Below are positions 10,043 through 22,614 of a stretch of 28,080 nt of DNA, one piece after another. The DNA is taken from the NCBI GenBank assembly GCA_946803715.1, contig CAMPET010000146.1, positions 150,262 to 178,341 of the forward strand. Reading direction: 5' to 3'. The DNA is from Beroe ovata. Its lineage: Eukaryota; Ctenophora; Nuda; Beroida; Beroidae. The notes beneath the pieces were generated by a model. It saw only the letters and a list, made by a program, of their open reading frames with translations, made no database searches and was not told where the DNA came from. Made by a program: the position numbers and the translations under genes. Within the stretch, counting starts at the first letter, position 1. Each line of letters begins with the position of its first letter.

Positions 10043-13000
10043 CTAATTTTTACCCCATTTGTTGGCAATCTTGAAGCTCCATTCCCAAGCCAAATGAACA
10101 TGTTTGTCATCATCAATGAACTTGCATTTCGAGGCGTATGTTCCTAGAGCGATTGCACCCCTTGGTGCTTCTTCAAGTGGTGTTGTGTACTGCAATGTTG
10201 CTCAAGTTAGTTCTCGTGCAGAAACCGTGGTTTCACAATCATAGGGCGATTCCTTCTTTACACGATAATTTCATTGATACTTCGTACTTACTTCATGAAC
10301 TTCTTCCGGCGTAGCATTTGGTCGATAGCTGCCGACCATGTTACGAACACTGCTCACTAGAGGGAATATCCAGAGTTATTTGATTGGTTGTTGGAATTAG
10401 ACTTCTAGAACAAATAGTTAACATGAAAAGGAAGATGTTGAAATACAGGAGAATATACATACCTCCAAGTTTATGTCTGCTGATGGACTGATGCAAAACC
10501 AATCCAGACACAATCTGGTTCCTCACTTGGAACTTGATTTTCAACTGGTATTCTCCACCGGCCTTGATCGTAATCTTGGGTATCTTGTTCTCTTTCAAAT
10601 CTAGAATTGGTTGAGACTGTCAACATTGATTGATATGAGGCTGTCAACATTGTTTGATATTATGAGAAGAACGCCTCATCTATCAGCTAGTTAATGAATT
10701 GAATGCGCGGCGCGCGCACGATTAAAATGATATACCAAACGCGCGCGAAATATCACGAATGAAAACACTTTCAGCTAGTACAACATCAGTGATGTAAGGC
10801 GCGGTCAGATAATGTACTTCCGTAAGTGTTTGATTAGAGTGTAGTGCCTATGACCTATGTGCGTGTAGTTTATTGGATAAACTTTACTCTGAGCCAGATT
10901 TCATGTTTGAATTAATGTTGGTATTAGGTCAGTGAGGTTCGTCAATTAAACATCGACTGTGAGGGGAACCAATGCGAAGGAATAAGTCCTCTCACTCGAG
11001 TGGAGGCTATCATACCTGGTTAAATAAATAAAGAATACAAGGACGTAATACTCATTATGTAACTCATGAGGATGTCTCAAAAGTTAGAATAATGAAATGA
11101 AGCGGTAACAGAAGCTTGCTTTCCAATCGTTTAATAGTTTTGTTACATCACATCTATTCGGTGCGTATTGCCCGAATTTCACTCGGCTTCCAGAAATATG
11201 GCCAAATACGCACCTCATAGGTGTGATATTACAACAAATTATAGAACCATATCCTCTTCAAGTGATATATTATGTTACGAGCATAGTCGTGTTATAGTCG
11301 AACAATACAGCTACCTTGGGTCAGGTCTATCTCAATGGGCTCCGCCTCTCCTTCACCATCTTCATCTGTCTTCTTCGGGATGAAAGTCATTGAGAGGACA
11401 GTTACAGAGAGCGGCTCATCGTTGCATGTTTCTGAAATTGATACATGGTTGGTCATCATTTATTGGTGCTGTTCATACATTGAGTGAAGGGGTAGATATA
11501 TATACTGATTGTCTGACTATAGGTGTAGTGGTATTGTACAGTTTTGAAAAGGTCGGTTTGAGATAGAGGAGAATGAAAGTACACAGCTCTACTGAAATAT
11601 TTTGAAAATTCGACACGCCTGCTCATGCGATTATTCTAAAGAATCATACATGATATATTACCTAGCATAATAGTTACCTAACATAATAGTTACCTAATAG
11701 TACCTATATCGTCAATCAATGGATATAACCTAAATGATAGAACGTTTCATTTGATACTCATGTTATGTGAAGGAAACAGCCTGTGACTGAGGCAATACAA
11801 CTAAGTGATTATAACTGGTAACACTACAGTTCTTCAACACTACAGTTCTTCAAGAAAATCGTGCTTCGCATTTTGAGTTGAAAAGCAGTTCGAACAAAGC
11901 GAAGATATTTTGGGGTTGAATCCCACACACTGTGTCGCATGCAAATGTTATGCGCCAACACACACACNNNNNNNNNNNNNNNNNNNNNNNNNNNNNNNNN
12001 NNNNNNNNNNNNNNNNNNNNNNNNNNNNNNNNNNNNNNNNNNNNNNNNNNNNNNNNNNNNNNNNNNNNNNNNNNNNNNNNNNNNNNNNNNNNNNNNNNNN
12101 NNNNNNNNNNNNNNNNNNNNNNNNNNNNNNNNNNNNNNNNNACACACACACACACACACACACAGAACACATACCGCGCGGCACGCTTGCAGCAGTCAGC
12201 GGATAATAATCATAATGATGTTCTAATAACCGTCATTACACCCGCACACTCACATTATATATGCCTACACGTATGACAACCAAAATGACTTGCTGATTAT
12301 TTGACACTCTAACATATAGAAATCTAAATTTCCCAGGACCTTATTATTACGCTATTAAAATGGGACGATAGGATCTCTTCTTGCTGGCTCTATCGATACT
12401 GTCAATCATTTGATTTAGCGATGGCACAAGAAAGGCACAAAACCAGAAATGTTCTATTAAAGCGCTGTCAAATGGCATAATGAACGACTGCACACGCACA
12501 CTACACACAGACACAATCACACAGACACACACATATGTGGGTCGCACACCCAATTACATAGTGAACACCTTGTCAGATCAAAGCACCCCTGGTGGTTCGT
12601 GAGAACAGCTTAGGCAACCGCGACTAGCAACATTTAAACACGATGTATGTCGTAACTCGTATGATGATACGCGTTATTTATACTTTAGCCGTCTGTCTTA
12701 AGAAACCTTGTAGTGCATTCCTTTCATCACGATTTACAATAAGTGTCAATCTATGATCAATGTGTTCAGCAATATAATTCAATGAAAAGGTATTCAGAAT
12801 TTATCAATCTATCAAGAAGCCAGCCATATGTACATGTCATTGGCTACATCAAATTGACGGGGGAACTGTTTTCATGTACGCATGTCCCACTTGTGTGTAG
12901 TTTGTGGGTGTTGTAGCCAATGTCGAGGTAATGTAATCTAGTAACGAGTAGATGGGACAGAACATGCGATAGATAGGAACTATAGAAGAAGGTGAAACAT

Positions 13001-13874
13001 TCATTTGAGTAGCCGATATACGCATATCATACATTCCTGTAGATTGTAATAGTCATATCAAGTTTCAGTAAACACCCATCCACTGGACTCTTACACACAA
13101 TTGTGTAATAATGTAGTGTGACATACTTCACCTTGTTGGTATAATTATGCACTCAAATAGTGCATTATGCATATTATGCATAAGGGATACTGAACAGTGA
13201 ACAGTGTGAGTTATGTACCTAATTTGAAATAATTGTCACTGATAGCACTGACAGTCATTAGCCTCAATAAAAGTGAAGAATGTTAAGTTATTATACAACA
13301 AATATACAACAGTAATTAGGTATGGTACAAATGGCTCATTTCACTATTAGTCTATGTTGCCAAAAATTAGCCATTCATATAGGCCATATCATTTTTGGGT
13401 GCATATATATCAACCCAAAAAATGATACCAAATCTTTGAACATATGAACACAAGTGTGTCTAAATATTTTCCAAAATTTTATACACATGTGTTTTGAACT
13501 GTAGGTGGAATATTTCAATCTCATCCCAAGGTTAATCTCATATAATATAATCTTACTTCACTTCTATGAAATACCCTTAATTTGGTTGGAATATGTCGAG
13601 GGGTTATCTTATTTTCTTACCTGCATTATCACCAAGCAGAGTCTTTTTGTATCTTTCTAGAGCATCATCCTCTTTGTCACATTCAAGGATCTCTTTAATA
13701 TTTTTCTGTAGAGAGTCAAATACAGAATAAAATCCAACCAAATTTTATTGAAACAACATTAAAGGTCATTGTCTGATAAACATTTACCTGTGCTGGAGCT
13801 ACATAACCGGTTGCTAAGGGGATATCTTCTTCATCTTGAGCTGCAGCTCCAGCACACACATTCTCTTCAGACAT
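10043..13874 (-). CDS. ARHGDI: Rho GDP-dissociation inhibitor (RhoGDI)
   Basis: Six minus-strand exons give a complete 212-aa protein: 13874-13788, 13705-13621, 11431-11315, 10600-10463, 10356-10292 and 10189-10043. All phases agree and all junctions are GT-AG. RhoGDI holds GDP-bound Rho/Rac/Cdc42 in the cytosol by burying their prenyl tail. The acidic N-terminal region (MSEENVCAGAAAQDEED) leads into the regulatory arm (NIKEILECDKEDDALERYKK). The Ig-like fold follows, with the family landmarks EIDLT, an EYQLKIKFQVRNQIVSGL block, MVGSYRP, TPLEEAPRGAIALGTY and the C-terminal HLAWEWSFKIANKW. Human RhoGDI1 is 204 aa, so the length is normal. Intron 2 is 2.2 kb and contains a 174-N gap inside an AC repeat. 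The start ATG was chosen because it gives the family's usual N-terminal length before the GYVAPAQ segment, which parallels NYKPPAQ in vertebrates. Confidence 0.97.
11956..12164. repeat. (AC)n microsatellite with a 174-base assembly gap
   Basis: AC dinucleotides flank a run of N from 11968 to 12141. It lies inside RhoGDI intron 2. The true length is unknown, and any reading frame that crosses the Ns is an artefact. Confidence 0.95.
13387..13427. repeat. Short inverted repeat in RhoGDI intron 2
   Basis: TATCATTTTTGGGT (13387-13400) is complementary, with one bulge, to ACCCAAAAAATGATA (13413-13427) across a 12-base loop. This is a plausible RNA or DNA hairpin. There is no evidence of function. 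Confidence 0.5.
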
Positions 13875-14040
13875 GTTACCTGACTGTTTAATTACATTTG
13901 AGATATATTACTCCATGGAGAGAGTTGGGTATGTTACTTATGACAGTGCTAGACACAAATTTTGTTATAGCAAAAACAAATTATTTATAAAATTAAGTTC
14001 AGATCTTCTTTAAACTTCATAAAAATACTACTTGATGCAA
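13875..14040. other. 5' flank of RhoGDI
   Basis: AT-rich sequence immediately upstream of the RhoGDI start codon. It should contain the 5' UTR and promoter, but no TATA or other clear element could be assigned. Confidence 0.35.
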
Positions 14041-14432
14041 TCAAATATAAGGATCTGAGGATTTCTTTGAATGGGGAAATTGATTGTTTCATTTACAAAG
14101 TCAGTTAATATAAACAAGAATTAATTGACTTTGATTGTTAAATAAATTTGCTGAGAATTAAATGCAATGAGAATTTGTCACTCATATTGTCACTTGTAGG
14201 ATTCTCATCAAACAATTCATTCAATGAATTATGTAATCAAATAAAAGGATCTGAGAATTTCTTTGAATGAGGGAATTGATTGTTTCATTTACAAAGTCAG
14301 TTAATATAAACAAGAGTTAATAGACTTTGATTGTCAAATAAATTTGCTGAGAATTAAATGCAATGAGAATTTGTCACTCATATTGTGACTTGTAGGATTC
14401 TCACCCAACAATTCATTCAATGAATTATGTAA
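14041..14432. repeat. 196-bp tandem duplication (two copies)
   Basis: Copy one is 14041-14236 and copy two 14237-14432. They abut head to tail, are the same length and show about ten mismatches (roughly 95% identity). The unit is AT-rich and ends in ATTCATTCAATGAAT, itself nearly palindromic. It contains no open frame. It lies just upstream of the RhoGDI gene. Confidence 0.92.
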
Positions 14433-15014
14433 CAATTAACTTACTAAAAAGATTCAAAAATTAAAAATGGATGAAACAAGCCTCTGATGATTTAACTAAA
14501 CGTTGTAGACACTAGACAGTGAGACAATGTCAATTAATTGGTATTGAGTATTCATCCATTACATGCTAGAATTGAATGATTTTGACATATGGTCAACTCA
14601 CATGAGAAATCTACCAACAATCTACTCTTATTTCAGTGGCTCCACAAAGCAAATGAGCTTGGAGGGCTTTCCTTGTCTTTTGATAATAGCCCCAGTCAAA
14701 AATTTCATTGTGCACTGCACTCATCACTCAGTTCACAGTTGGGCCTATAAGCATTGCCAGGCAAGGCTCTCCCTACTGTCAGTTTGACACAATCTTGGTT
14801 TCGCCTGATGAAATCCTGCCAGCGAGGCAAGGGAGTAAAATAATTTCAGTAGGTACTACGGTCATTGCTGGAGGTTATCTGTCCTAGATTACAATCATTT
14901 ATATTGCATTTGTAATGTTTTCATCACTCTCTTGTATAATCAGTGGCACAGCAGTCAGTATGCTACTGTGCTGTAAAGTAAAGTGGAGTAAAGCAAAGTA
15001 GAGTAAAGCAACCG
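14433..15014. other. Non-coding flank with GTAAAG simple repeats
   Basis: No gene is recognised. A 74-codon frame at 14563-14787 has no known similarity. From about 14974 to 15009 there is a GTAAAGTAAAGTGGAGTAAA-type low-complexity tract. Confidence 0.5.
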
Positions 15015-15103
15015 TCATGCAGTTGTAGGATTTCTCCCTACCCTCCCTGGCGGAATTTTATCTGTCCACTATTTTTCGCACGCGAGAACAAAGAAACAAA
15101 AGA

Positions 15104-15235
15104 CATTTGCATGCTGGCGGCGTGCACACGTCACGTTGCGCGCCCCTTATTTACTCGATGCTTCGATCAAAAGTCGTTAAAACCACGGTGGCGCGCGGCG
15201 CGGAGCAGTACATGCATGACATGCACAGCAACTGC
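15104..15235. repeat. Repeat X, copy 1
   Basis: This aligns with 16160-16305. Shared core: CGTGCACACGTCACGTTGCG, then CGCCCCTTATT and an ACTCGATGCTTCGATCAAAA block, then a GGCGCGCGG block and AGCAGTAC. The similarity resumes after the inserted MITE at about 15384-15470 (GTGCACTGCACTGCGAATTT). The 17 bases at 15104-15120 are inverted relative to copy 2. Confidence 0.85.
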
Positions 15236-15382
15236 AAGGGAATTTGTCAAATTTTATCTGACCTCAGTTTCTCGCGCGCGGCGCGCGCGCCTTCATCGAA
15301 GGCCGAAACAGGCCTGTTTCGGCCTTCGATGAAGGCGCGTGTGCGCGAGAAACAGGTCAGGTAACATCTGACAAAAGGGAAT
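15236..15382. mobile_element. Foldback MITE, hAT-like, with 8-bp target duplication
   Basis: The element spans 15244-15374, starting TTGTCA and ending TGACAA. It is flanked by perfect 8-bp direct repeats AAGGGAAT at 15236-15243 and 15375-15382. The arms fold back along almost their full length, and the central 54 bp (15286-15339) is a perfect palindrome containing GGCCTTCGATGAAGGCGCG. An 8-bp duplication is typical of hAT-superfamily transposition, so this is probably a non-autonomous hAT derivative. It carries no gene. Repeat X copy 2 (16165-16310) has no such insertion and looks like the empty site. Confidence 0.85.
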
Positions 15383-15441
15383 TAAGGTAGGGAGGATTAG
15401 AAGTCCTACAAGTACAATGCAATGTGCACTGCACTGCGAAT

Positions 15442-15744
15442 TTGGGATTATTTGTAGGATTTTACAAAAAGGCCGAAATTAAAACTGAAAGTTTCGGCCG
15501 GGCCGCGGCCTTCGACGAAGGCGCGCCGGGCCGCGCGCAATTCAAGAAACAGTCGACATGGATTTCGATTGAGTTGGCTGTCGATGATAGCGAGAATTTC
15601 ATTGCGCGCGCGCGCGCCGCAAATTATTCTCAGACAGAATTCTCGCTGTCTCAGACAGAATTCTCGCTGGCGCTCGCCGCTTCGCGGCTCGCGTCAGCTG
15701 GGCCTAGCATCGCCAGGCAACGATTGAGATATAACATCCGGCAA
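15442..15744. mobile_element. Degenerate foldback element with MITE right end
   Basis: The segment ends at 15731-15744 with ATAACATCCGGCAA, the right terminus of the family seen intact at 23411-23532. Its interior has TTTCGGCCGGGCCGCGGCC and a CTTCGACGAAGGCGCG core that matches the family centre. A tandem pair of TCTCAGACAGAATTCTCGCTG-like units occurs near 15628-15670. The left end is not resolved. Confidence 0.5.
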
Positions 15745-15749
15745 CCATT

Positions 15750-16060
15750 GTGCCGATCTGCCGATCAATGCATGATGCACCGCCCGCGCCCTTTGATCAT
15801 TTGGAGTTGAAAATGAAGCAACCGCGACCGCCAGGGATTTCAAATTCAAGCTACTGCTATCGGTGCATAGCGTGGATAGCAGTGCTATCCACGCTATGCA
15901 CCATGCTGATGCACGTGATTTGGTGCTGCAAACGTGAAACTGAAACTGGGTTTTTCGGCAAGACCGATCCGATATTTTGAAACTCAAAGTTTGAGTCAAA
16001 CAGTGGTATGTGATTGCATTGTGATCATAATGCTGACCTCACGATTGCATGAATATGCAA
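15750..16060. repeat. Repeat Y, copy 1
   Basis: This aligns along its length with 17091-17349. Shared blocks include GTGCCGAT.TGCCGATCAATG, TTGGAGTTGAAAATGAAGCA, GCAAACGTGAAACTGAAACT, TTTTTCGGCAAGACCGATCC and GCTGACCTCACGATTGCATG. It is about 50 bp longer than copy 2, mostly because of a 41-bp palindrome (15862-15902) and an ACTCAAAGTTTGAGT palindrome near 15982. Confidence 0.9.
15862..15902. repeat. 41-bp perfect palindrome inside repeat Y copy 1
   Basis: The arms GGTGCATAGCGTGGATAGCA and TGCTATCCACGCTATGCACC are exact reverse complements around one G at 15882. Copy 2 of the repeat has only the single, unduplicated TGCTATCCACGCTATGCAC segment at this place. Confidence 0.95.
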
Positions 16061-16095
16061 TTGACCCGGAACTTTTGGATCACGGTAGGTACNGT

Positions 16096-16215
16096 TCACT
16101 GAGTAGAATAGGGGCGCGCAACGTGTGCACAGAGAACAGAGAAACAGAAGACATGTCTTCCGCCAGCATGCAAATGTGTGCACACGTCACGTTGCGCGCC
16201 CCTTATTAACTCGAT
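16096..16215. repeat. Foldback repeat with GGGGCGCGCAACGTG arms
   Basis: GAGTAGAATAGGGGCGCGCAACGTG on the left is matched on the right by its reverse complement (CACGTTGCGCGCCCCTTATTAACTC) with small gaps, giving arms of roughly 25 nt. The left arm recurs at 23072-23099 as ACTGAGTAGAATAGGGGTGCGCAATGT, so it is a family terminus. The right arm is shared with repeat X copy 1. Confidence 0.7.
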
Positions 16216-16375
16216 GCTTCGATCAAAAGTCGTAAAACCACGGTCGTGCGCGTGGTGGGCGGTGGCGCGCGGCCCGCGGAGCATGAGCAGTACACAGCAA
16301 AGGTAGCGTAGCGAGGATTAGAATGTGCACTGGTGCACTGCGAATTTGAATTATTTATAGGATTTTACCCTACCG
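16160..16375. repeat. Repeat X, copy 2
   Basis: This matches copy 1 from the GTGCACACGTCACGTTGCGC block through CAGTACACAGCAA. It then continues directly into GGTAGCG, GAGGATTAGAA, GTGCACTGGTGCACTGCGAA and AGGATTTTACCC, without the MITE that splits copy 1. Confidence 0.85.
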
Positions 16376-16498
16376 TCAGTGCGACTGCGCGTGCGCGCAA
16401 TTTTCATTCGTTCATCGAAGGCCTTCATCGAAGGCCTTCGATGAAGGCGCGCGCGCCGCGCGCAAGAAACAGTGGACAGATAACAGTACATCCGGCAA
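16376..16498. mobile_element. Degraded foldback MITE copy
   Basis: The right arm is well preserved: GCGCGCAAGAAACAGTGGAC then AGATAACAGTACATCCGGCAA ends at 16498, with a 3-bp insertion relative to the 23411-23532 element. The centre carries CTTCATCGAAGGCC repeated twice followed by its inverse. The left arm is decayed, and no target duplication is visible. Confidence 0.6.
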
Positions 16499-16676
16499 TA
16501 AAATCCCGCCAGCAAGGGTACGGTAGCTGCGCCGTCGGCCGTATACACTATACGTACTCGCTCCGTAAGGTGAAATCCTACATCATACATGCTATAAGGG
16601 ATTATAAGCTACAAGGGATTATCTGAGCGACGTCGCTGCACTGCGTGGCCGGCGCCGGCGGCGCGGACGCGGAGGT

Positions 16677-16706
16677 CGCGTCGCGTGAGGGCCTACTCCT
16701 AGGCCT
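16677..16706. repeat. Inverted repeat CGTGAGG...CCTCACG
   Basis: CGTGAGGGCCT and AGGCCTCACG flank a short CTCCT-type spacer within a CG-rich stretch. This is another small cruciform-prone sequence in the nest. Confidence 0.6.
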
Positions 16707-16872
16707 CACGTCGTCAAATAATTCACTGCACTGAGACACAGCACAGTGCCAAGCATTAGCAAAGTGAGACCTGGCCTGATGCACGCGCACATGCATGCCG
16801 CATGGTCGATCGCGATTCACGATTGGCCTAAATGGCCAGGCCAGGTCGACAGTCGAGTCATGTCATTGTCAT

Positions 16873-16969
16873 CGAATTTTGACTTGACCCCAGAGAAGCG
16901 CCACGTGGATCAGAAGGCTCACCTAAAATGAGCCCTGTGATCCACGTGCGGAGCAGAAGGGTCAAATTC
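16873..16969. repeat. Imperfect foldback with CACGTGGATC arms
   Basis: CCACGTGGATCAGAAGGCTC (16901-16920) pairs with GAGCCCTGTGATCCACGTG (16930-16948) with a few mismatches, and pairing extends outward to AATTTTGAC and GGGTCAAATT. The unit is a hairpin of roughly 95 bp. A third partial copy of the arm (AGGTGAGCCTCCTGATCCGC) follows at 16992. Confidence 0.65.
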
Positions 16970-17090
16970 CATTTTTCAGAGATAAAATTCCAGGTGAGCC
17001 TCCTGATCCGCCATACTTAGTTGCTTGGTCGCTTGGTCATTATTCAGATTTAGATGATGGTATTGCAAAGTTCTTCCCAATCCCACCTTT

Positions 17091-17349
17091 GTGCCGATTT
17101 GCCGATCAATGCATCATGCATGATGCACCGCCCGCGCCCCTAGCCTTGATCGTGATCATGATCATTTGGAGTTGAAAATGAAGCAACCGCCAGGGATTTC
17201 AAGCTACTGCTATCCACGCTATGCACGTGATTTGATTCTGCAAACGTGAAACTGAAACTGTGTTTTTCGGCAAGACCGATCCGATATTTTGAAACAGTGG
17301 TATGTGATTGTAATCATAATGCTGACCTCACGATTGCATGAATATGCAA
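17091..17349. repeat. Repeat Y, copy 2
   Basis: This is the shorter partner of 15750-16060. It lacks the 41-bp palindrome of copy 1 but has its own palindromic expansions: TGCATCATGCATGATGCA at 17110-17127 (perfect, 18 bp), and GATCGTGATCATGATCA nearby where copy 1 has only TTTGATCA. Confidence 0.9.
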
Positions 17350-17350
17350 G

Positions 17351-18262
17351 ATGATTAACTTTTGATCAGCCGGTTATGTTGCCAAAATGGCCTTGCAGTT
17401 GCGCTGATCATTCAGAGAACTTGCCAGAGCTCTGTACTGGAAATTCATCGCTTTCGTGCGGTGCTTTACGACAGCTGCTGACATGAGATGACCTGCACCT
17501 GTGATCTGCTGTGGTGGTGCACACGTCACTGCGGTCATTTCACGGGTATTTGATGTTGGAGTTCAGCGTTGTGGTATATCTTTACAAATACAATTTAAGT
17601 AGCTGCGGAGTGCAAGACATGTTCTTGAATCTTCTTTTGACGATGCTTTCAAAATCAATTTGTACCGCATAGCGTCTGTTAGCCGCATTGGCGATCATTC
17701 AGTTTCATCTATTAACTTTAAGCTGGATTGTACAATTATATAATGATCAGTTATTGAGTATACTGATCACGATATATACATATCGTTCAGTCATAACTTT
17801 GACTCGTGTTTCTCTCTAACAAATCCTCATTCTAATATTAATCCATACTCGTTCTTTGAAATTAAAATAGCCGTTATTCAACATGCACTCTACAGCCAAA
17901 AATGTCCCTATCCACGAGAATTGCGGAAAAATTTATGCGGAATGATGTCGTATCGCAATGATTTTTGTTCAAATTATAGTACACCCTCATCAAACCTCGT
18001 AGTCTCACAGCTATATAGGTTAAGGTACTAATAGTGAAGTATGTATTCGGTACCTCCAGGTGCCTTCAGCAATTCTACACATATAAATGATAAATCGACT
18101 GAATTGTTTTCCGTTTGTCGGGTTCATAATAATGAATGTGTACCATTTGTTAATGTTTGACCACATTATCAATCATTATACTACACTCCTTCTTAACTGT
18201 TCAGCGCTTCCATTGGATAGCTTTTTGTAGTCGATGAACTAAACCCCTTCTCACATGTTCTA
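17351..18262. other. Intergenic, no recognised gene
   Basis: Ordinary AT-rich sequence. I see no conserved coding exon and no repeat shared with the neighbouring nest. Confidence 0.5.
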
Positions 18263-18321
18263 GTTGCCCCGGAAGCAGACTGCAGTTGGAGTTCTCATAG
18301 CAACAGAGTTTTTATAGCAAC
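18263..18321. promoter_or_regulatory. Cluster of X-box (RFX) sites ahead of the 60-aa ORF
   Basis: GTTCTCATAGCAAC (18291-18304) and GTTTTTATAGCAAC (18308-18321) both satisfy RYYNYY-N2-RRNRAC. GTTGCCCCGGAAGC (18263-18276) differs by one base and overlaps an ETS-type CCGGAAG. The two good sites have the same AT-AGCAAC right half and begin 17 bp apart. The ATG of the small ORF lies 7 bp after the second site, unusually close, so the sites may overlap the transcription start. Confidence 0.55.
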
Positions 18322-18328
18322 AGCAACC

Positions 18329-18511
18329 ATGACAGACAAAACAGCGGCGATAGAAGCAGCACAAAACGTAACGCATGACGCTATTCACGAGTTTGTGGTC
18401 GTGATTTTCATGATAGGAGTGCTGGCGCTCGCATTCTGGGTCGCCCTCATGATATGTCCACCACTGTGCAGGTCACCTCCCAGTCGACCACAGCAGCTAC
18501 TAGATGAGTAG
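18329..18511 (+). CDS. Candidate 60-aa single-pass membrane microprotein
   Basis: An intronless frame of 60 codons starts with ATG in a good context (AGCAACCATGAC) and ends in TAG. The N-terminus is short and hydrophilic (MTDKTAAIEAAQNVTHDA) and includes an NVT glycosylation sequon. Residues about 22-44 form one hydrophobic span (from FVVVIFMIGVLALAFWV). A CPPLCRSPP juxtamembrane segment and a short polar tail ending LLDE follow. This resembles the layout of small integral membrane proteins (SMIM type), but I recognise no specific family. Support for reality: Kozak context, TM segment, and a cluster of X-boxes immediately upstream, which in animals often marks ciliary genes. It could still be a chance ORF or the last exon of something larger. 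Confidence 0.5.
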   Translation: MTDKTAAIEAAQNVTHDAIHEFVVVIFMIGVLALAFWVALMICPPLCRSPPSRPQQLLDE

Positions 18512-19265
18512 TATGGACAGCAACCACTGGTAGTGTGATCAACTCATATAGACGCTGGTGGGTATCAGAGAGACCTAATAATGGGCGATGCATGGACGTC
18601 CAGAACTGTCATATGTGCATTGAGCAGTTTTCGGATATTACACACTTTTGTTGATGAACCTAACAATGACAGATTAACAATGACAGAAACTGTGACCAGT
18701 GTGTAGCTATTATATTGAAACAACCAACTTCATTCATAACAATTTTCGACTTCCGAATTTTACAATTAAACAAAATATAATCATCATATTGAGTAGATTT
18801 AAGATTTACAGCTCTTAGTTTTTAAACGAATTTGTCGAATTTTATTCCTGAGTGTCAAGCGCAGATCAGTCGATACAGTTGCTACAACATTGTGTACAAC
18901 ATGCATATTACATCGTAAACAAACTACATTGCACATTATACATTCGGAAATCCGTATCAGATGGCACTTGAGGCGTTTTCTAGCAATTATCTAATCGGAA
19001 ACAGTTTGTGATAACTGCCAGCAGCTGGATAAGCAACTATGAACTATAATTATAGTACCTGCCACGAGATAAATTTACCAAAACCCCGTACAAAAAATTA
19101 GTCAATCTGTTCGAAATTTGGACAGGGATGAAAAAAAATTTGGGACAGTCATGCTGGAATTGTTCCAGACTTTCACATGAAATAGCAAATGTCCGCTTAG
19201 AAAAGACTCTCCACATTCTATCATTAGGGAGATGTGGTGCCAACTGTCTCCTGATTATATTAACA
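18512..19265. other. Intergenic, no recognised gene
   Basis: AT-rich flank between the small ORF and the Rab6 3' end. A 13-14 bp direct repeat TAACAATGACAGA occurs twice around 18660-18688. No coding exon was identified. Confidence 0.5.
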
Positions 19266-19335
19266 AGAGTGTTATCAGGAAAGTTAACAGGAGTGTTAAC
19301 AGAGGTGTTAACATGGTGTTGTTAACGAGGTGTTG

Positions 19336-19345
<10 letters not shown>
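19266..19345. repeat. GTTAAC minisatellite at the Rab6 stop codon
   Basis: Irregular units with the core GTTAAC and G/A-rich spacers (for example AGGAGTGTTAACAGAGGTGT) repeat five or more times, from about 19280 to 19340. The Rab6 stop codon TAA (minus, 19338-19336) is part of one unit. Confidence 0.75.

Positions 19346-22614
<3,269 letters not shown>

Larger units (their letters stand above)
15015..17350. repeat. Nest of GC-rich foldback repeats
   Basis: This 2.3-kb block is far richer in CG and GC palindromes than its surroundings. It holds at least one intact foldback MITE (15244-15374), several isolated MITE ends (right ends at 15744 and 16498; a decayed left end near 15046), two copies of repeat X and two copies of repeat Y, entered separately. 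Frames as long as 128 codons (15424-15810) arise here only because CG-rich repeat DNA lacks stops. Nothing in it resembles a transposase. Confidence 0.8.

Noticed and set aside
11824-12276. Several frames of about 100 codons across the N run
   Set aside because: They exist only because Ns carry no stop codons; the flanks are an AC repeat.
15424-15810. 128-codon plus-strand frame in the GC-rich nest
   Set aside because: It is composed of MITE and repeat-Y sequence, is Ala/Arg-rich because CGCG DNA lacks stops, and has no recognisable domain.
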